DNA from: Onchocerca volvulus
Lineage: Eukaryota; Nematoda; Chromadorea; Rhabditida; Onchocercidae
Assembly (NCBI GenBank): GCA_000499405.2
Contig: HG738138.1
Span: 19,507,753 to 19,571,752 of the forward strand
Length of the DNA stretch: 64,000 bases
Direction: 5' to 3'
The notes beneath the pieces were generated by a model, which searched no databases, was not told where the DNA came from, and worked only from the letters and a program-made list of their open reading frames with translations. The translations under genes were made by a program, and so were the position numbers. Shown in pieces: positions 27,850 to 39,118 of this stretch; the first letter of the stretch is position 1, and each line of letters begins with the position of its first letter.

Positions 27850-28189
27850 CTTGGGTAATTAAACCAGTAGCAACAGCGGTGGTGAAACGGAAAGAGAACG
27901 ATAGTCACAAAGGGAAAGTGCGACAACATAAGAACTCTGAACTTGAATTAATTCCAGCTTCAAATTCTGACCTTTTAAACCCTTTCGGAGTTCCTTCTCC
28001 TTACTTGATTTACAGTTTATCGCTTCATGATTCATTGTCCTCATTCTGTTTGTCTGTGAGTTGAAACGTTTTGGCGGTAAACATATTTATCGTCCTTATG
28101 AAACTATGTCGCGCCACTTGACCTTTTGTACTCCTTGTTTACGATAATTGTCTTGCTTCCGTCGACATTCCCGACCGAAAAACCCAACA
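27850..28189 (-). repeat. 5' LTR of the retroelement relic (approximate ends)
   Basis: In minus-strand sense it begins TGTTGGGTTTTTCGGTCGGG at 28189. The TGTTGGG start is typical of several LTR families. Its partner is 25700-26205. The inner boundary is uncertain by tens of bases. Confidence 0.6.
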
Positions 28190-29296
28190 TTCAATAATTA
28201 CCCAGTTTTAGTACCTTTGTTATTAGAGATGAAGCATTTCTTTGCATAAATGTCACTATGACACCGATGTTCAGTACTCTTTCACTTATCATCTTTGCCA
28301 TTACTGTACTGCGGTCTTTTATAATAAGAATAGATTGAATATAGCAAATCTTAAATTGAAGATCAATTGAAATTCAAAATTCATTGATGTTCTAAGACTT
28401 CAAGCCCATTCGTGTTGAAAATTTTATTTCACAAAACTGACATTTTTCCTCAATAGATGATGATGTATTTTCCAGGATTCTGTCTTTTAATCATCATTCA
28501 TTTTCGTTTCACAAGTTCAAAAATTCATTTAATAGTGTTGTTTTATATATTTGTGGGGTAACTTGACTTTTATTTATTTGAACAAACTTCTTACCGAGCC
28601 AAATCTTTTTTCATTAAAACTCTTATCGAATTCACAGCAGTTCTGAATAATAGTTAGGAGGTAATTTTTAAATGTCATTCTAGTGTATTTCAGTTCCTTG
28701 TTATCATTTTCACATAATCTGAAATGCAATTATATTTTTTCTATAATGTTATAACTTAAACTTCCTACTAAATAATAAACCCCAGTAGACACATGAAAGT
28801 TCATTCCCAAGGGTTGAGCACTCAGTTCATTCTTGGAAATTATGACTTCTTCAAATTTAAGATCAAAATCATTCTTTTTTTTGTTGAGGAAATTTTTTTT
28901 TTCATTAAGGAATGTCAGCAAAGGAAGCAGCAATAGTACTATATCTCATTCTGAATGATCAAAACATTTGCAAAAAATAAAACTATTTGAAAAACTGCAA
29001 GTTTACTTTTTCGGATATTTATTCAAACGGAAGAGATCTTTCAGTAGAGTCCAATTTAAAGTGCACTTCAGAAATTGAATTTCCATAGCTCTTTTCTTCT
29101 GTAGTCTGAAACATTCTCCAAAGCAATCATGAAACCAACTGAGTATTGCACTATGATCTTTCAAGGTCACACACCAAAATTAATTTAGCCGCTACTATAG
29201 TATAATTCTAGATAAATAAGATTTTGTAGTTGTGTAATCAAATATTTTTTAAAATTACTGAAAGCGAATTATGTTTTACAACTTGTGTTGTTTACT
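28190..29296. other. Intergenic, nothing recognised
   Basis: AT-rich sequence between the retroelement and the purM fragment. No coding, RNA or repeat structure was supported. Confidence 0.4.
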
Positions 29297-29344
29297 TTTT
29301 ACTGAGTTAATTAAAAACTGTGATCTTACTGAGTTAATTAAAAA
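29297..29344 (+). repeat. Short tandem duplication at the start of the purM fragment
   Basis: TTACTGAGTTAATTAAAAA occurs at 29297-29315 and again at 29326-29344. The second copy is continuous with the purM reading (LTELIKKY); the first looks like a local duplication after insertion. Confidence 0.7.
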
Positions 29345-29580
29345 ATATAACCACCCTGTATTAGTTTCTTCAACCGAAGGAGTGGGTAGGAAGCTGTCAA
29401 TAGCCGAAGAAGTAAATAGACGTGATACTATAGGCATAGATTTAGTTGCAAAGGCGTGAATGTTTATTTGCACAAGGAGCAACACCTTTATTTTTTCTTG
29501 ATTATTTTGCAACGGATATTTTGAACAAAGATGTTTTGCTTTCTGTAGTTCGTAGTGTCAAGAAGCCAAGAAGCTACAGG
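29297..29580 (+). pseudogene. purM: purM (AIR synthase) fragment of bacterial type, probable Wolbachia-derived insert
   Basis: The translation reads [20 protein letters not shown], then DTIGIDLVA, then after a frame change LFAQGATPLFFLDYFATDIL. This is the conserved core of phosphoribosylformylglycinamidine cyclo-ligase, step 5 of purine synthesis: the glycine-rich VSGTDGVGTK loop, [14 protein letters not shown] and [23 protein letters not shown] is the bacterial form (animal GART proteins have TIGQDLVA). Only about 90 of roughly 340 codons remain. The frame breaks at 29454-29473, where two single-base losses in the CVND region fit. The loop threonine-lysine is RK, and a stop ends the fragment after about SVKKPRSYR. 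It has no intron, no neighbours of the pathway and no function. Filarial worms lack this pathway while their Wolbachia carry it, so transfer from the endosymbiont is the likeliest source. Confidence 0.85.
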
Positions 29581-31445
29581 TAATGAACGGCATGATATTG
29601 ATTCTCAGTCTAATTCAATGAAGGTATCATTAGCCTAGCTCTTTGTTTTGTTATGAACACGTTTTTGTAACAAAAGCACTACATGCGATTTATTTTATTA
29701 AGTTGGATAAATATTTTGGACAATAACACCACTGGAGAAGTAATGAATCGAAAATCCGCTCACTATTTTGCAGCAAAAATATTTCCATGGAGACATCTCC
29801 GCTTATGTTTGAATTTCTTCACGATTTAAAACAAAATTTATTCTGTCACATCAAGTTTTTCACAAAGGACTCTTATAATGAGTTTCGGAAATTAAATTAG
29901 ACTCTCCAGTGCTTAAGGGTAAACATTTCGGACTTTGTAGATTGTTAAAATAAAATTTGGCGTGTTTCATAAATACCACTGGTTTAGTTTTGAGTTTAAA
30001 TCGGGAGTTAGATGAATTGATTACACCTGTTTTGCATTGGTTCGGAAAGTTTTGATGACAAATCAGAACAATGAACGAATTTTGAGTACGGCTGCTTTCA
30101 TCCAAGTGGCCGTATTCAAAATTTGTTTGTTTGCGGCATCATGAAAATAATTATTTGATTTTTATATTAAATTATTCACCTCTTTCTCTCTCTCTCTATG
30201 AAACTGATCAAAATGCAAGTCATGTTCACATCACCAAAAAAATTTTTTTGAATCAAATCAGCACATTTTGAAATTCAGCAACAGCAAGTTGTTGATTATA
30301 CCCTGTCAAAACATCAGAACTGAATTTTCAGAATGATAACATCTATTGGGAAAACCCTTATGTGTAATAAAAAATGATAAAAGTCAAGTGAAATGTCAAA
30401 TGATGAAACTTACAAGTGAAAATTGCAGAACTAGGGTATTACACCAGCAAACCCATTTTCTTAAAAGTATTTTTTTTTTCACATAATTTTATCGCCCAAT
30501 TACATCTTACAGCCAATTATCTCATCGATTGATGGATAGTATAAATAGCTGTTCACCTTGTAGTAAAACTTGTTCCGTAAGTTTCAAATTTCCATTGCTT
30601 GGACTGTTTTCATGAATTATTTTCCAGTGGAAAAAACCTCTCATTTTTGACTTTCCTTTTATTCGTTGTTAAAAAATCAATATGTCTTGTGCCTAATCGA
30701 CAGTCGTTGTTTTTAAAATAATTTCCAATCTATACGAAGTTTATTCGATAAGTGATTTTTCTAACAATTAGAGGAAGTAAAATCTACTTCTGTTTCTCTT
30801 TGTGTTATCGATGTTTTTGAGTGCTCTTCACATCTATAGTTTTTTTTTTTTTATGTATATGATTCATACAAGTTTAATACATAAATATTGGTGCACCCGG
30901 AAGTTTGAATGCTTAATGGTCGATCCATCGTTGTCATTGACATGTGGACATTGTTTATTTGAAATGATTTAATTTTGCTGATATCTTTAATCTCTTCAAG
31001 CTAATCGTCTATTCTTTCATCTAACTTATTGGCTCCTATCTCATGTTGAAATGGACAACAATTTCACTTTGGTCATCCATTGGTTCTTCCCTATGTGTTT
31101 AAATTAATTTTATAATAAAAATCCTTCACACTCCTTTTTTTTTACAGCGCTGAAAATACCTTAAATCCTAAATTAATTTAGTACTAACTGTAATATATCA
31201 AATATAAAAGTGCTGTACAAAATGATGCCAAATCTCACACTAACATGACAATCAGACAACATCGCCAAATTTTTTATCTTGATGTAGAAAAGAAAAGTTG
31301 CATTTCAATTTAGCTACTGGAAACAGATATATATCTTACATTCAGTTTCGCTAGACATTGCAAGTAGATAGATCTATTCGAAAATTCCACCAACATTTGG
31401 CAAGAAAATCTTTCTTTTGCTTGCAAATTTCGAAATTTACCCTTT

Positions 31446-31446
<1 letters not shown>

Positions 31447-31489
<43 letters not shown>
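31447..31489. repeat. (CT)n microsatellite
   Basis: About 21 uninterrupted CT units in intergenic DNA. An open frame on the minus strand across it (repeating RE) is a product of the repeat and not a gene. Confidence 0.95.
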
Positions 31490-31490
<1 letters not shown>

Positions 31491-31897
31491 GATATTTCCT
31501 ATGAATAAGTTGTGAGTCTGAACAAGAGGATAACAGCGCTGAGAAATTTTCGGCGCAGCAGAACTTAGCCGCTTTTTCCAAATAAGCAATGTCAGATGCC
31601 AACGAGTCATGGTTATTTGTTAGAATCTATAAACATGGAAGTGAATTTCCATTGCTTCTTCATGAATTTCGTTTTTGCTCTCACTTTACTTTCAAATAGA
31701 TTTCTCGCATTTTATCTGGACATGGCTATCGATCAGTAGATTTTTCAAATTTTCATTTCCTCATCAAGTTTCAAAATTCTATGCTGAAGTGGCTAAAATA
31801 AAAATTTTCTCCAGTTTTTCATTATTTTGTGAGAAAATCAGTTTAGTGAATCGAACTGGAGAAATATGTTGCTCCAATTAATTTGTCGCATTTGCTT

Positions 31898-31957
31898 AAC
31901 GGTGCTATAATATCTATACTATACTAATGAGTGGAGTATGGAAATTATAGCACCGTT
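31898..31957 (+). ncRNA. Candidate microRNA precursor-like hairpin
   Basis: The 26-base arms 31898-31923 and 31932-31957 pair around an 8-base loop (CTAATGAG). The outer 14 pairs are perfect (AACGGTGCTATAAT with ATTATAGCACCGTT). The inner 12 positions add eight Watson-Crick pairs, two G-U pairs and two mismatches. The total of 60 nt is the size of a nematode pre-miRNA. The 3' arm contains TAGCACC, the same first seven bases as the miR-29/miR-83 family, but it lies at the base of the stem and the rest differs. A small inverted-repeat transposon is the alternative. No expression evidence is available. Confidence 0.4.
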
Positions 31958-32884
31958 ACGAATTGTATATCGTAGCAGATGAGGTACCTAACATCATAAT
32001 GTGTAAAAAAAACCTCTTGAATCTATGAAACATTTTTTGTTTTTAAAGTTTTAAATTCATCGATATGGTTTTTGCTGGATTTATATATAATGCCCGATGT
32101 TTAATGCTCGAAAAATACGGAAAAGATAATAAAGATGATAAATCAAATTGTAAGATTCTGAAAAGCTCCTTAATTCAGTTACGAAGCGGGAGTTAATAGC
32201 TAGCAGATCCTCTCATATCACAGCGTTGTCTGTTCTAAAAAAATTGATAAGTAAAATTTGGTATTCAACTTAATTTAATCAAATCTTTGGAACTGCTAGT
32301 CCATTCGAAGCAAATTCAGGCTTACAAAATTGATATATGCTTAAAGCAATAGCCACTCGTGTCCTTTGTTTACTCTTTCTTACTGTTTCTATAGACAGCA
32401 TTTACATATTTGAATTTGTAACCAAACCACTGCATCATAGGGACACTGTCGAGACTGTCATTCATTGATCTTTCCGATGGAGGAAGGAGGAATGAAAGGA
32501 GAATATTTCCTTTCTTTCCATTCTTTTTTAGCTTTGATTTTATTTATCAATTTGTTATGAGTTAATTGTCTATTATTCATCAACAATTTATTATTTTGCA
32601 AATTAAAAATCATAAATGACTTGTAATTATTATAAACTGGAGAAAGTAACTATTCGATTTCTTTTTCTTTTCATTTATTGGATTTCAAAGTAATTTAAAT
32701 CTCAAATTCTTTAAACAGCCAATTGTCATTCCTATGTATACATTATTCATGTAGATATGCAAGTTTTTTTTTTTTTTTGTTTTTCAAACCAGTTTCAAAT
32801 TCCGTTGTCGAAGATTTTGAATCATTTTATTTTCATAAATAATACTATTTCTCTCCATTATACATTATACATCTCAAAAAACAA

Positions 32885-32921
32885 TTATCAAATATAATCT
32901 GTGAAAGATTACATTTGATAA
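32885..32921. repeat. Short AT-rich hairpin
   Basis: Fifteen-base arms at 32885-32899 and 32907-32921 pair with one mismatch around a 7-base loop. In DNA this AT-rich such a structure can arise by chance, so no function is assigned. Confidence 0.4.
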
Positions 32922-35332
32922 CTTATTCACATCTGAAATCTGAAAATCTTTAATATTTATGGAAAAATACATTCATTAATGTATAAGAGAATGTAATTTA
33001 CTAAATTAATTAGGTTGATGAAAAAAATTCTTTCCATCAAGAAGAAACGAAGTCTTTAAACATCCATAATATTTCAGTATCACCCATTATTTATGATATT
33101 CGCAGTCAAACATTTTTTATGAAAGCTCATAGTTTGCGTATTAAGTAATTAAGGATTTTTCCCCAAAATTAATATTCTGATAAGAAGAATTTCAGCTCCC
33201 TTGCTGGAAAAATTGGAGATTGTTTTTTTGTCTTAACTTTGATTAGAAGCTTAACATCCTAAAACAAAATCGTTATTTATGAAAACATTCATTTTGTGCT
33301 ATCACGGTAACACCTCGGAAAATCGTGTCGATATTTTGTTTCTGTCAAATATTGTACTACTTGTATCGTCCATTGTTTTGTTTTACCTGCATGATATTTT
33401 CTTAAGATTTTTTGAAATCTATCAAATTTAACAAATTTTCTTAATGCCGCAATGAGCTTATACCAATTTCACGTGCACTAAAATAAATAAAAACAAATTT
33501 TTAAAATATCTAATACTGAGAAGCATTACTGTTCGAATGCTTAACATTTTTATCAATAGTTTTAATCAATGAAATTGATGTCCATCTTTAAAATTCTCAT
33601 TTTTCCAATAAACCGATTGCAAATTTCAACTAATTCCAGCGAATTGGATCATTTTTGATTTGCAGGATAATAAATAATTGCATTACACTTTCATCTGATT
33701 TGATTTTTTCTCTAATTTTCAATTAGTTAAGTCTTTCTGTAGAAAAAAATAGCAAAAATCGTTCATTTCAAATATTTAAAGAAAGACTAGTGAAGGTAAC
33801 TGGCCTAATTCTGCCTAAAATTTTTGATAAAAAATTCTTCTCTCCACGGATTCTAAAACTTATTGAAAGGCTATTAGTATTCCAGTGTATTTATCAAAAA
33901 TGAATGCCCTCTATTTCCTCACTCTACTTCAATTTTAGAAAAGTCGCCCTATTAAAAATTTACCAAGATGACTTAAATTAATTACACTAAATTCAATCTA
34001 AAATTATATTATAACCGAAGTCATTTGGATTGGTATTAGAATTTCTTTATATTGGAAATAAATCAATAACAGATAAATAACAGATGAGGAAGATTATATG
34101 TAGAGTGAAAATATTAAAGGAAGAAAAGCCATATTACTTATTTATTAAAAAATAAATAATATGAAGGAGGAACACAAAAGTTGTGCTAACTTCAATCTGA
34201 TTAGAAAAGTTTGTTACAAAAGACATTCAGTAAAGCAGAAATATTGCATTAGTTAATTCTTTCAGTTGAAATTTTAGCTGTAAATATCTATAATAAGTTC
34301 TAAGATATTACAAAGTTTTCTCATATATATTCTTCATCTAAAATTTTCGCTTCATCTCTCATACTCGTTGAGATTATTTTAATCATCACATTTCAAGACC
34401 AAATTCTGATATCAAAATGATCAAACAATGTTCGAGAATTTTATTAAACATAATTATCTTAGATTTGAGAAAAATTTTACATTTCTCAGTATTATTCGAT
34501 TTTATTTTGCTGAAGCTCGATCATTCGGTCAATTCCTTCTGGTATCAATTCAGTAATGATATTCCGCACTATGAATGATTGTTCATTGACGTTTCAGTGG
34601 ATCTAATTTTTTTTGTTAACATTTCACGAAAAAGAACTCGCATAGATAACACTGTTCCCGATTTTTTTTCTCTTCTTTGACTGATTCTGAAGATTAGTAT
34701 GCTTTTAGAGAAAGAAAGATTTGATCAACTGCTTTAAGTGGGCTTGATTTTCAATCTTGTCCTCATTGATCCATCGTGAAATTTCGAATTTGTTTTACGA
34801 GGCATGAAGACAAAAACATTTCTGAGAAAAGATAATTTCGCTTTCAAATAAGACTTTTATTAGAAATTTCATTTCAAATGTTAAATGTTCGTAAACTTTT
34901 CCTCTAAAAAATTGGAATTTTGAACATATTTCACATCCAACTAGTTATTGGATCAGGAAATGCAAAATGTTTTAATGATAAATTGTATCGTAATATTATC
35001 TGGTTTACTTTTTTTTTTAAATTCTTTGTTAGTCTAAGAGATCTCAACATTCTGAGAAGCTTGTAGAGAAATGGAATCAAAATGAGAAAAAAAAAAATCA
35101 AGAACTAAGGATAAATTTCAAGATACATGACATGGCAGCTGCCTTCACTTATTTCGCAAATCAGATTATTAGCTAATAAATAAAAATTAATAGTTCATTC
35201 ATTCCTTTGAAAAAAGATGTAATAAATTAATTATCGAAATGCCAATTCCAAATGAACGGGCGTCTTTATATTAGTAATGAGCATAATATCAATTTTACGT
35301 GTTAAACATGAAAAATCGGATGAAGCAAATAA

Positions 35333-35518
35333 GGTAAAGGTGTAAGTCACGAGAAATATACATTGATTAGGATTGGCAATAGCCGTGTTGAAATATCTGC
35401 AAACGCAGGAATGATGAAAAGGTCAGAGTTCGGGACAGACTATGGCTTCATCATTAACAAAAAAACAGTAAGTCAAGAAGACATGGTTGGCACACAAATA
35501 TCTACAATGAAAGAATAG
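35333..35518 (+). other. Short coding-like segment of unknown origin
   Basis: A 61-codon open stretch between stops, locally richer in G and C than its surroundings. It contains YTLIRIGNSRVEISANAGMM and FGTDYGFIINKKTVSQEDM, which read like a real protein rather than translated AT-rich spacer. After the stop the same frame continues with TEVLAQLI, so the stop may be a disabling change. I do not recognise the family. It could be another decayed insert or an orphan exon. Confidence 0.3.
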
Positions 35519-37310
35519 ACAGAAGTGCTTGCACAATTGATTTTGAAATTTTCATTGCTTATTTTATTTTTATGATCATTTATTTGTTGCCTAGTTTCTT
35601 GATTTGTTTTGTTTATATATCAATGGAGTAATATATAAACAGAGCAAAGACATAAATGTCTAATTCGAAAAAAAAAAACATTTGCATTGGAATGGTTTAG
35701 GACAAAGCTATTTTCAAGGGATGAGAACGTTCCTTGCCTCGAAAAACTAAATTTTCGGTGAATCGTAAGTGTTGTCTCTTTTTCTTCATTTATTTTCTTA
35801 TATTTTTATCTTTTGGGATAATAGATGTTGAAGTTCACCTGAAAAATATTTCTCAGCTTTCGAAAAACACCAAGTTAGTTTTTAAAAGAGTGCATTGGAA
35901 TTTGTCTTCTTTTTCTCCACTTTTATTTCACTAAGAAATTATTGATTTCAATTTAATCAGTTAATCGATCTATTTTGTTTGTGAATTATTTAGCAGTTGG
36001 TATTCTTTCCTTCCTATTCTTCATAGCTAATTATGAAAGATGAAGAGTGTTACTGTTACCATAGTCACACATTCCATTCTACGTACATTCTTGAAAGACA
36101 ATTATGTCATTAGATTGTATTCTTTTTCCATCATTATGATATTCGAAGAATTATTTCAAATGGACAAGTTTAAGATTTCGTATGTGTTTGATCGTATAAA
36201 TAAATGAAGTCCTCTACCATCTATATTTTCCACAATAAACAAAGATCGGAGAGATTGCAGTAGAGGTGAGCAAGTTTCATGGAAATTTCGGAAGAAAAAA
36301 CTGTTCAATTTTTAATAAACATTTCGAAGTGTGAAACTAAAATTAACGAAAGAAGAATAGAAGGAGATGAATGAACAGTGGAAAGTTTAACGGACCTTTT
36401 GCGTGATATGTTGCTCAACAAGAGAGGCTGCACAAATCAGCATAGAAACTTTAATCAAGAAATCAACTTTCATTCGCATTTACATTACTTTAGAGGGAGA
36501 CTTTGTTTTCGATTCCAATATTTGATACGTCACTTTAATACATCTACTGAACTTGAGTGTGGATTAGCCATAGTGAAATAAGAAAACTTCTAAATTTCAT
36601 GAATTAAACTTCGGATGAGGAAGACATTCCTGAACTTGGAAGAAGGAGGATTCGGAATCCAATACTTCTCGGACCTCACCTGAAAATCTCTCAGCAACTT
36701 TCTTAAATACTACCTCAATCCTAATACCAAGTACCATTCAAAAAAGTCCAGCTCACACATGCCACGTTACGCGGCTCACTAACTGGTAATGGCTTATTAG
36801 TAGTGATAGTCGATATACAGCTGCTACATTTCATTACTTTTTAAATCTAGCCTCGCGGGATTTTCGAATTTCTCTTATTTAATAACTGAATGATAGGTAC
36901 ATGGGGGTGGTGTGTTGTTTTGCCTGAGCGGTTTCGTATGATCTTGACTTTTTGTTTTTTCTGGAATATGAGTTTTTATATATTCATGAGGATGTTACAT
37001 TGAACCCAAAGTAAGACAGGTGTGGGGTTAATGGATGGTGCGATTGCCCAGAATTATCGTTTGGATTCTTGAATTATTCAAATAAAATTTTTGTTTTTTT
37101 GCACGCAGTCTAATTCTTAATAGACGTAATGTTCTGAAAAAGCTCACACTACAAAGAGAATACGTAAAAAGTGAAATGGTTCATTGATACATATCTGATT
37201 TTATGAACAATGGGATTACTGCAACTCTTTCAGTTCTTTTTGTTCTACCAATCCTTAACATAACATATCATTCTTCTTTAGATTTACTTATCTTGATATG
37301 CTACAATCAC

Positions 37311-37334
37311 TATATATATATATATATATATATA
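37311..37334. repeat. (TA)n microsatellite
   Basis: Twelve TA units in intergenic DNA, with no other structure. Confidence 0.9.
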
Positions 37335-38306
37335 ATACTACCAAGATGGCCATTAGGTTACCTTCAAGGTTAAAGTTAGTTTCATAATAGAAATGTTGCT
37401 CTCATATCAATAAATTATGCTATTTCATCTAAGACATGAGTACTGCAATTTATCCTTCTATGGTCAGTTGTCATGCTGTTGTCCATACTAACTACTGCTT
37501 AGCATCATATCATCAATACGTATTCATAAGTTATTAGATGAGAGAGGGAATAATTATAAAGTTGGAAGAAGAATGTAATTTATTCTGCTCATTCAGTTTC
37601 TTAATTTCAAATTTTTTTTCAAATTCTTGTTCTTGTAGGAAGTAGCATTCATAATAATATATGTGACTCATTCCTATAATATTTTGTTACTGTCATAATT
37701 GCTGTTGAGAATTGCTTTTGTATTTAATATATCTGAAACAGACAGTAGGCAGTGGCAACTTTTGCTCATTGTTTTTACATGATGATGACATCAGAAGACT
37801 TTCTGTTCAATGAGCAAAATGATTCATCCATCTTTATGTACTTTAATTTCTTGAAAGTTTTTACTTTTTATTAGCTGCAGCTAATACATTTCGTGGCATT
37901 TATTGGGCTCACAAGTCGCTTTACTGTTTAAAATTGATTTCTTGTTATTGAAATTCAAGTACTAATATACGTATTCACAAGATAGGTAACATACCCAGCA
38001 AGAGATTGTTGATCATTTTTTCATTAATGCATTCCTTCTATAGGTTTCTTGCGTTTGCTTAAAATTTTGCCTTCCCTTCGCGGCTAATCATTTCGCATAA
38101 ATAAATTTGCATACTTATATATTTTAAGAATCACTTTTAAATGCCGAGAAAATAATATCCTTACATCATTTTAAAACACAACTAGTGAGTGATGTAATTT
38201 GCTCTCAAAAGTATGATTCATTTCATTAATAAATTCAGCCTCAGCAGTGTCCTTTACTTGAAAGTTGATATGATAAAAGCTCGATTCACTCTCTAAACTG
38301 ACTCGA

Positions 38307-38453
38307 ATGAATTTTCAAACCGAACCAGATTTGCAGCAACATTTTGGGATGTTGCTTGATGACGAATTACATAGTTTAAAGTATGAAAGTGCTCCCACGC
38401 GTACATTCCATGATATTTGTGGGAATTTTTTTTTTTGTATAGAAACAATATAT
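38307..38453 (+). CDS. Possible upstream first exon of the RhoGAP gene
   Basis: The ATG at 38307 opens MNFQTEPDLQQHFGMLLDDE and runs to a strong donor (TATG|GTAAGCC, phase 1). Joining it to an acceptor at 39101 gives an uninterrupted frame into the exon carrying MDKYLDGLRSMRLYRQ. The domain comparison does not need this exon, and its 3' part is low-complexity (NFFFCIETIY). It may be an alternative start, or a separate small gene. Confidence 0.35.
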
Positions 38454-39118
38454 GGTAAGCCGTTCAGTAAAAAAGATACTGTTGAGATGTTCCTAGTCAA
38501 ACCAGGTTATATTTTTGCTCGTTTATATGAATTTTTTTGATCCTTCACTTTCTAATAGTTGGTTTACTGCCTTTTCAAATCCGCAGTCTGGATTTAAAAC
38601 TGACATTATGAAATATTCATAGTAAGTGGGTAAATAATGCTTCAGTAAAATCTACTTTTCGAGAAACAGTGAAAGTCATCATTTGAGTGTGTCTGACCAA
38701 ATGTAAAAATTTTCTGGATAATTTTATTTATTATCACATTGTTAGCCACGTATATATTAGAAATACGCATTCGTTGAAAACATTACGGTTTTGTTGATGT
38801 TTATCTTAAGCAAATTTTCACTCGAATTAAGAGCATAACTCTTTGAAAGCATGCAAAATTCTTTATTTTCCATGCAGTGTCGATTAATCGGTCGATCTTA
38901 TTTCCAACTGTACTTTGGATTTTTTGTATTTCATTTCCTATTGATTATATGTCTTAATTTTCGGGTGTACGAAAAAATTTTCTTACCGGTGGATAATCAA
39001 CACAAACAATTTGTTGCTAGAAACGATAATGTCTACAAACAGTTTGTTGACCTAGCGAAGTGCAAAAAAAAAAGAAACAATCCAGAGAAGTTGTATTGCA
39101 GTTCTGTATATTACAATT

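Larger units (their letters stand above)
25700..28189 (-). mobile_element. Degenerate LTR retroelement, BEL/Pao-like, internally deleted
   Basis: Two diverged direct repeats flank the element: about 27850-28189 (5' LTR in minus-strand sense, beginning TGTTGGG) and about 25700-26205 (3' LTR). They share blocks such as GACATTCCCGA[T/C]CGAAAAA and CGC[A/G]CCACTTGA[T/C]CTT. Between them the minus strand has gag-like text (KRYDKTFSKWNAVKR, near 27700), a basic gag tail (26696-26932) and, near 26350-26440, NGKLLIRPMNTLYPLEI, which resembles the extreme C-terminus of BEL/Pao integrases. No protease, reverse transcriptase or RNase H can be seen between gag and this tail, and stops and frameshifts abound. 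It is therefore a dead, internally deleted copy. The LTR pair is solid; the BEL/Pao assignment is less sure. Confidence 0.68.
29581..38306. other. Gene-poor intergenic stretch
   Basis: About 8.7 kb of AT-rich sequence before the RhoGAP gene. Besides the microsatellites, the two hairpins and the coding-like segment at 35333-35518 listed separately, I saw no gene, tRNA or rRNA. The part just upstream of 38307 presumably carries the RhoGAP promoter. Confidence 0.45.

Noticed and set aside
29276..29512. A minus-strand open frame over the purM fragment
   Set aside because: The plus-strand reading carries the conserved AIR-synthase motifs; the other strand is only its shadow.
31351..31602. A minus-strand frame with a long arginine-glutamate repeat
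   Set aside because: The repeat is the translation of the (CT)n microsatellite.
36378..36581. A 67-codon plus-strand frame in the gene-poor region
   Set aside because: No recognisable motif, no companion exons and no clear composition change.
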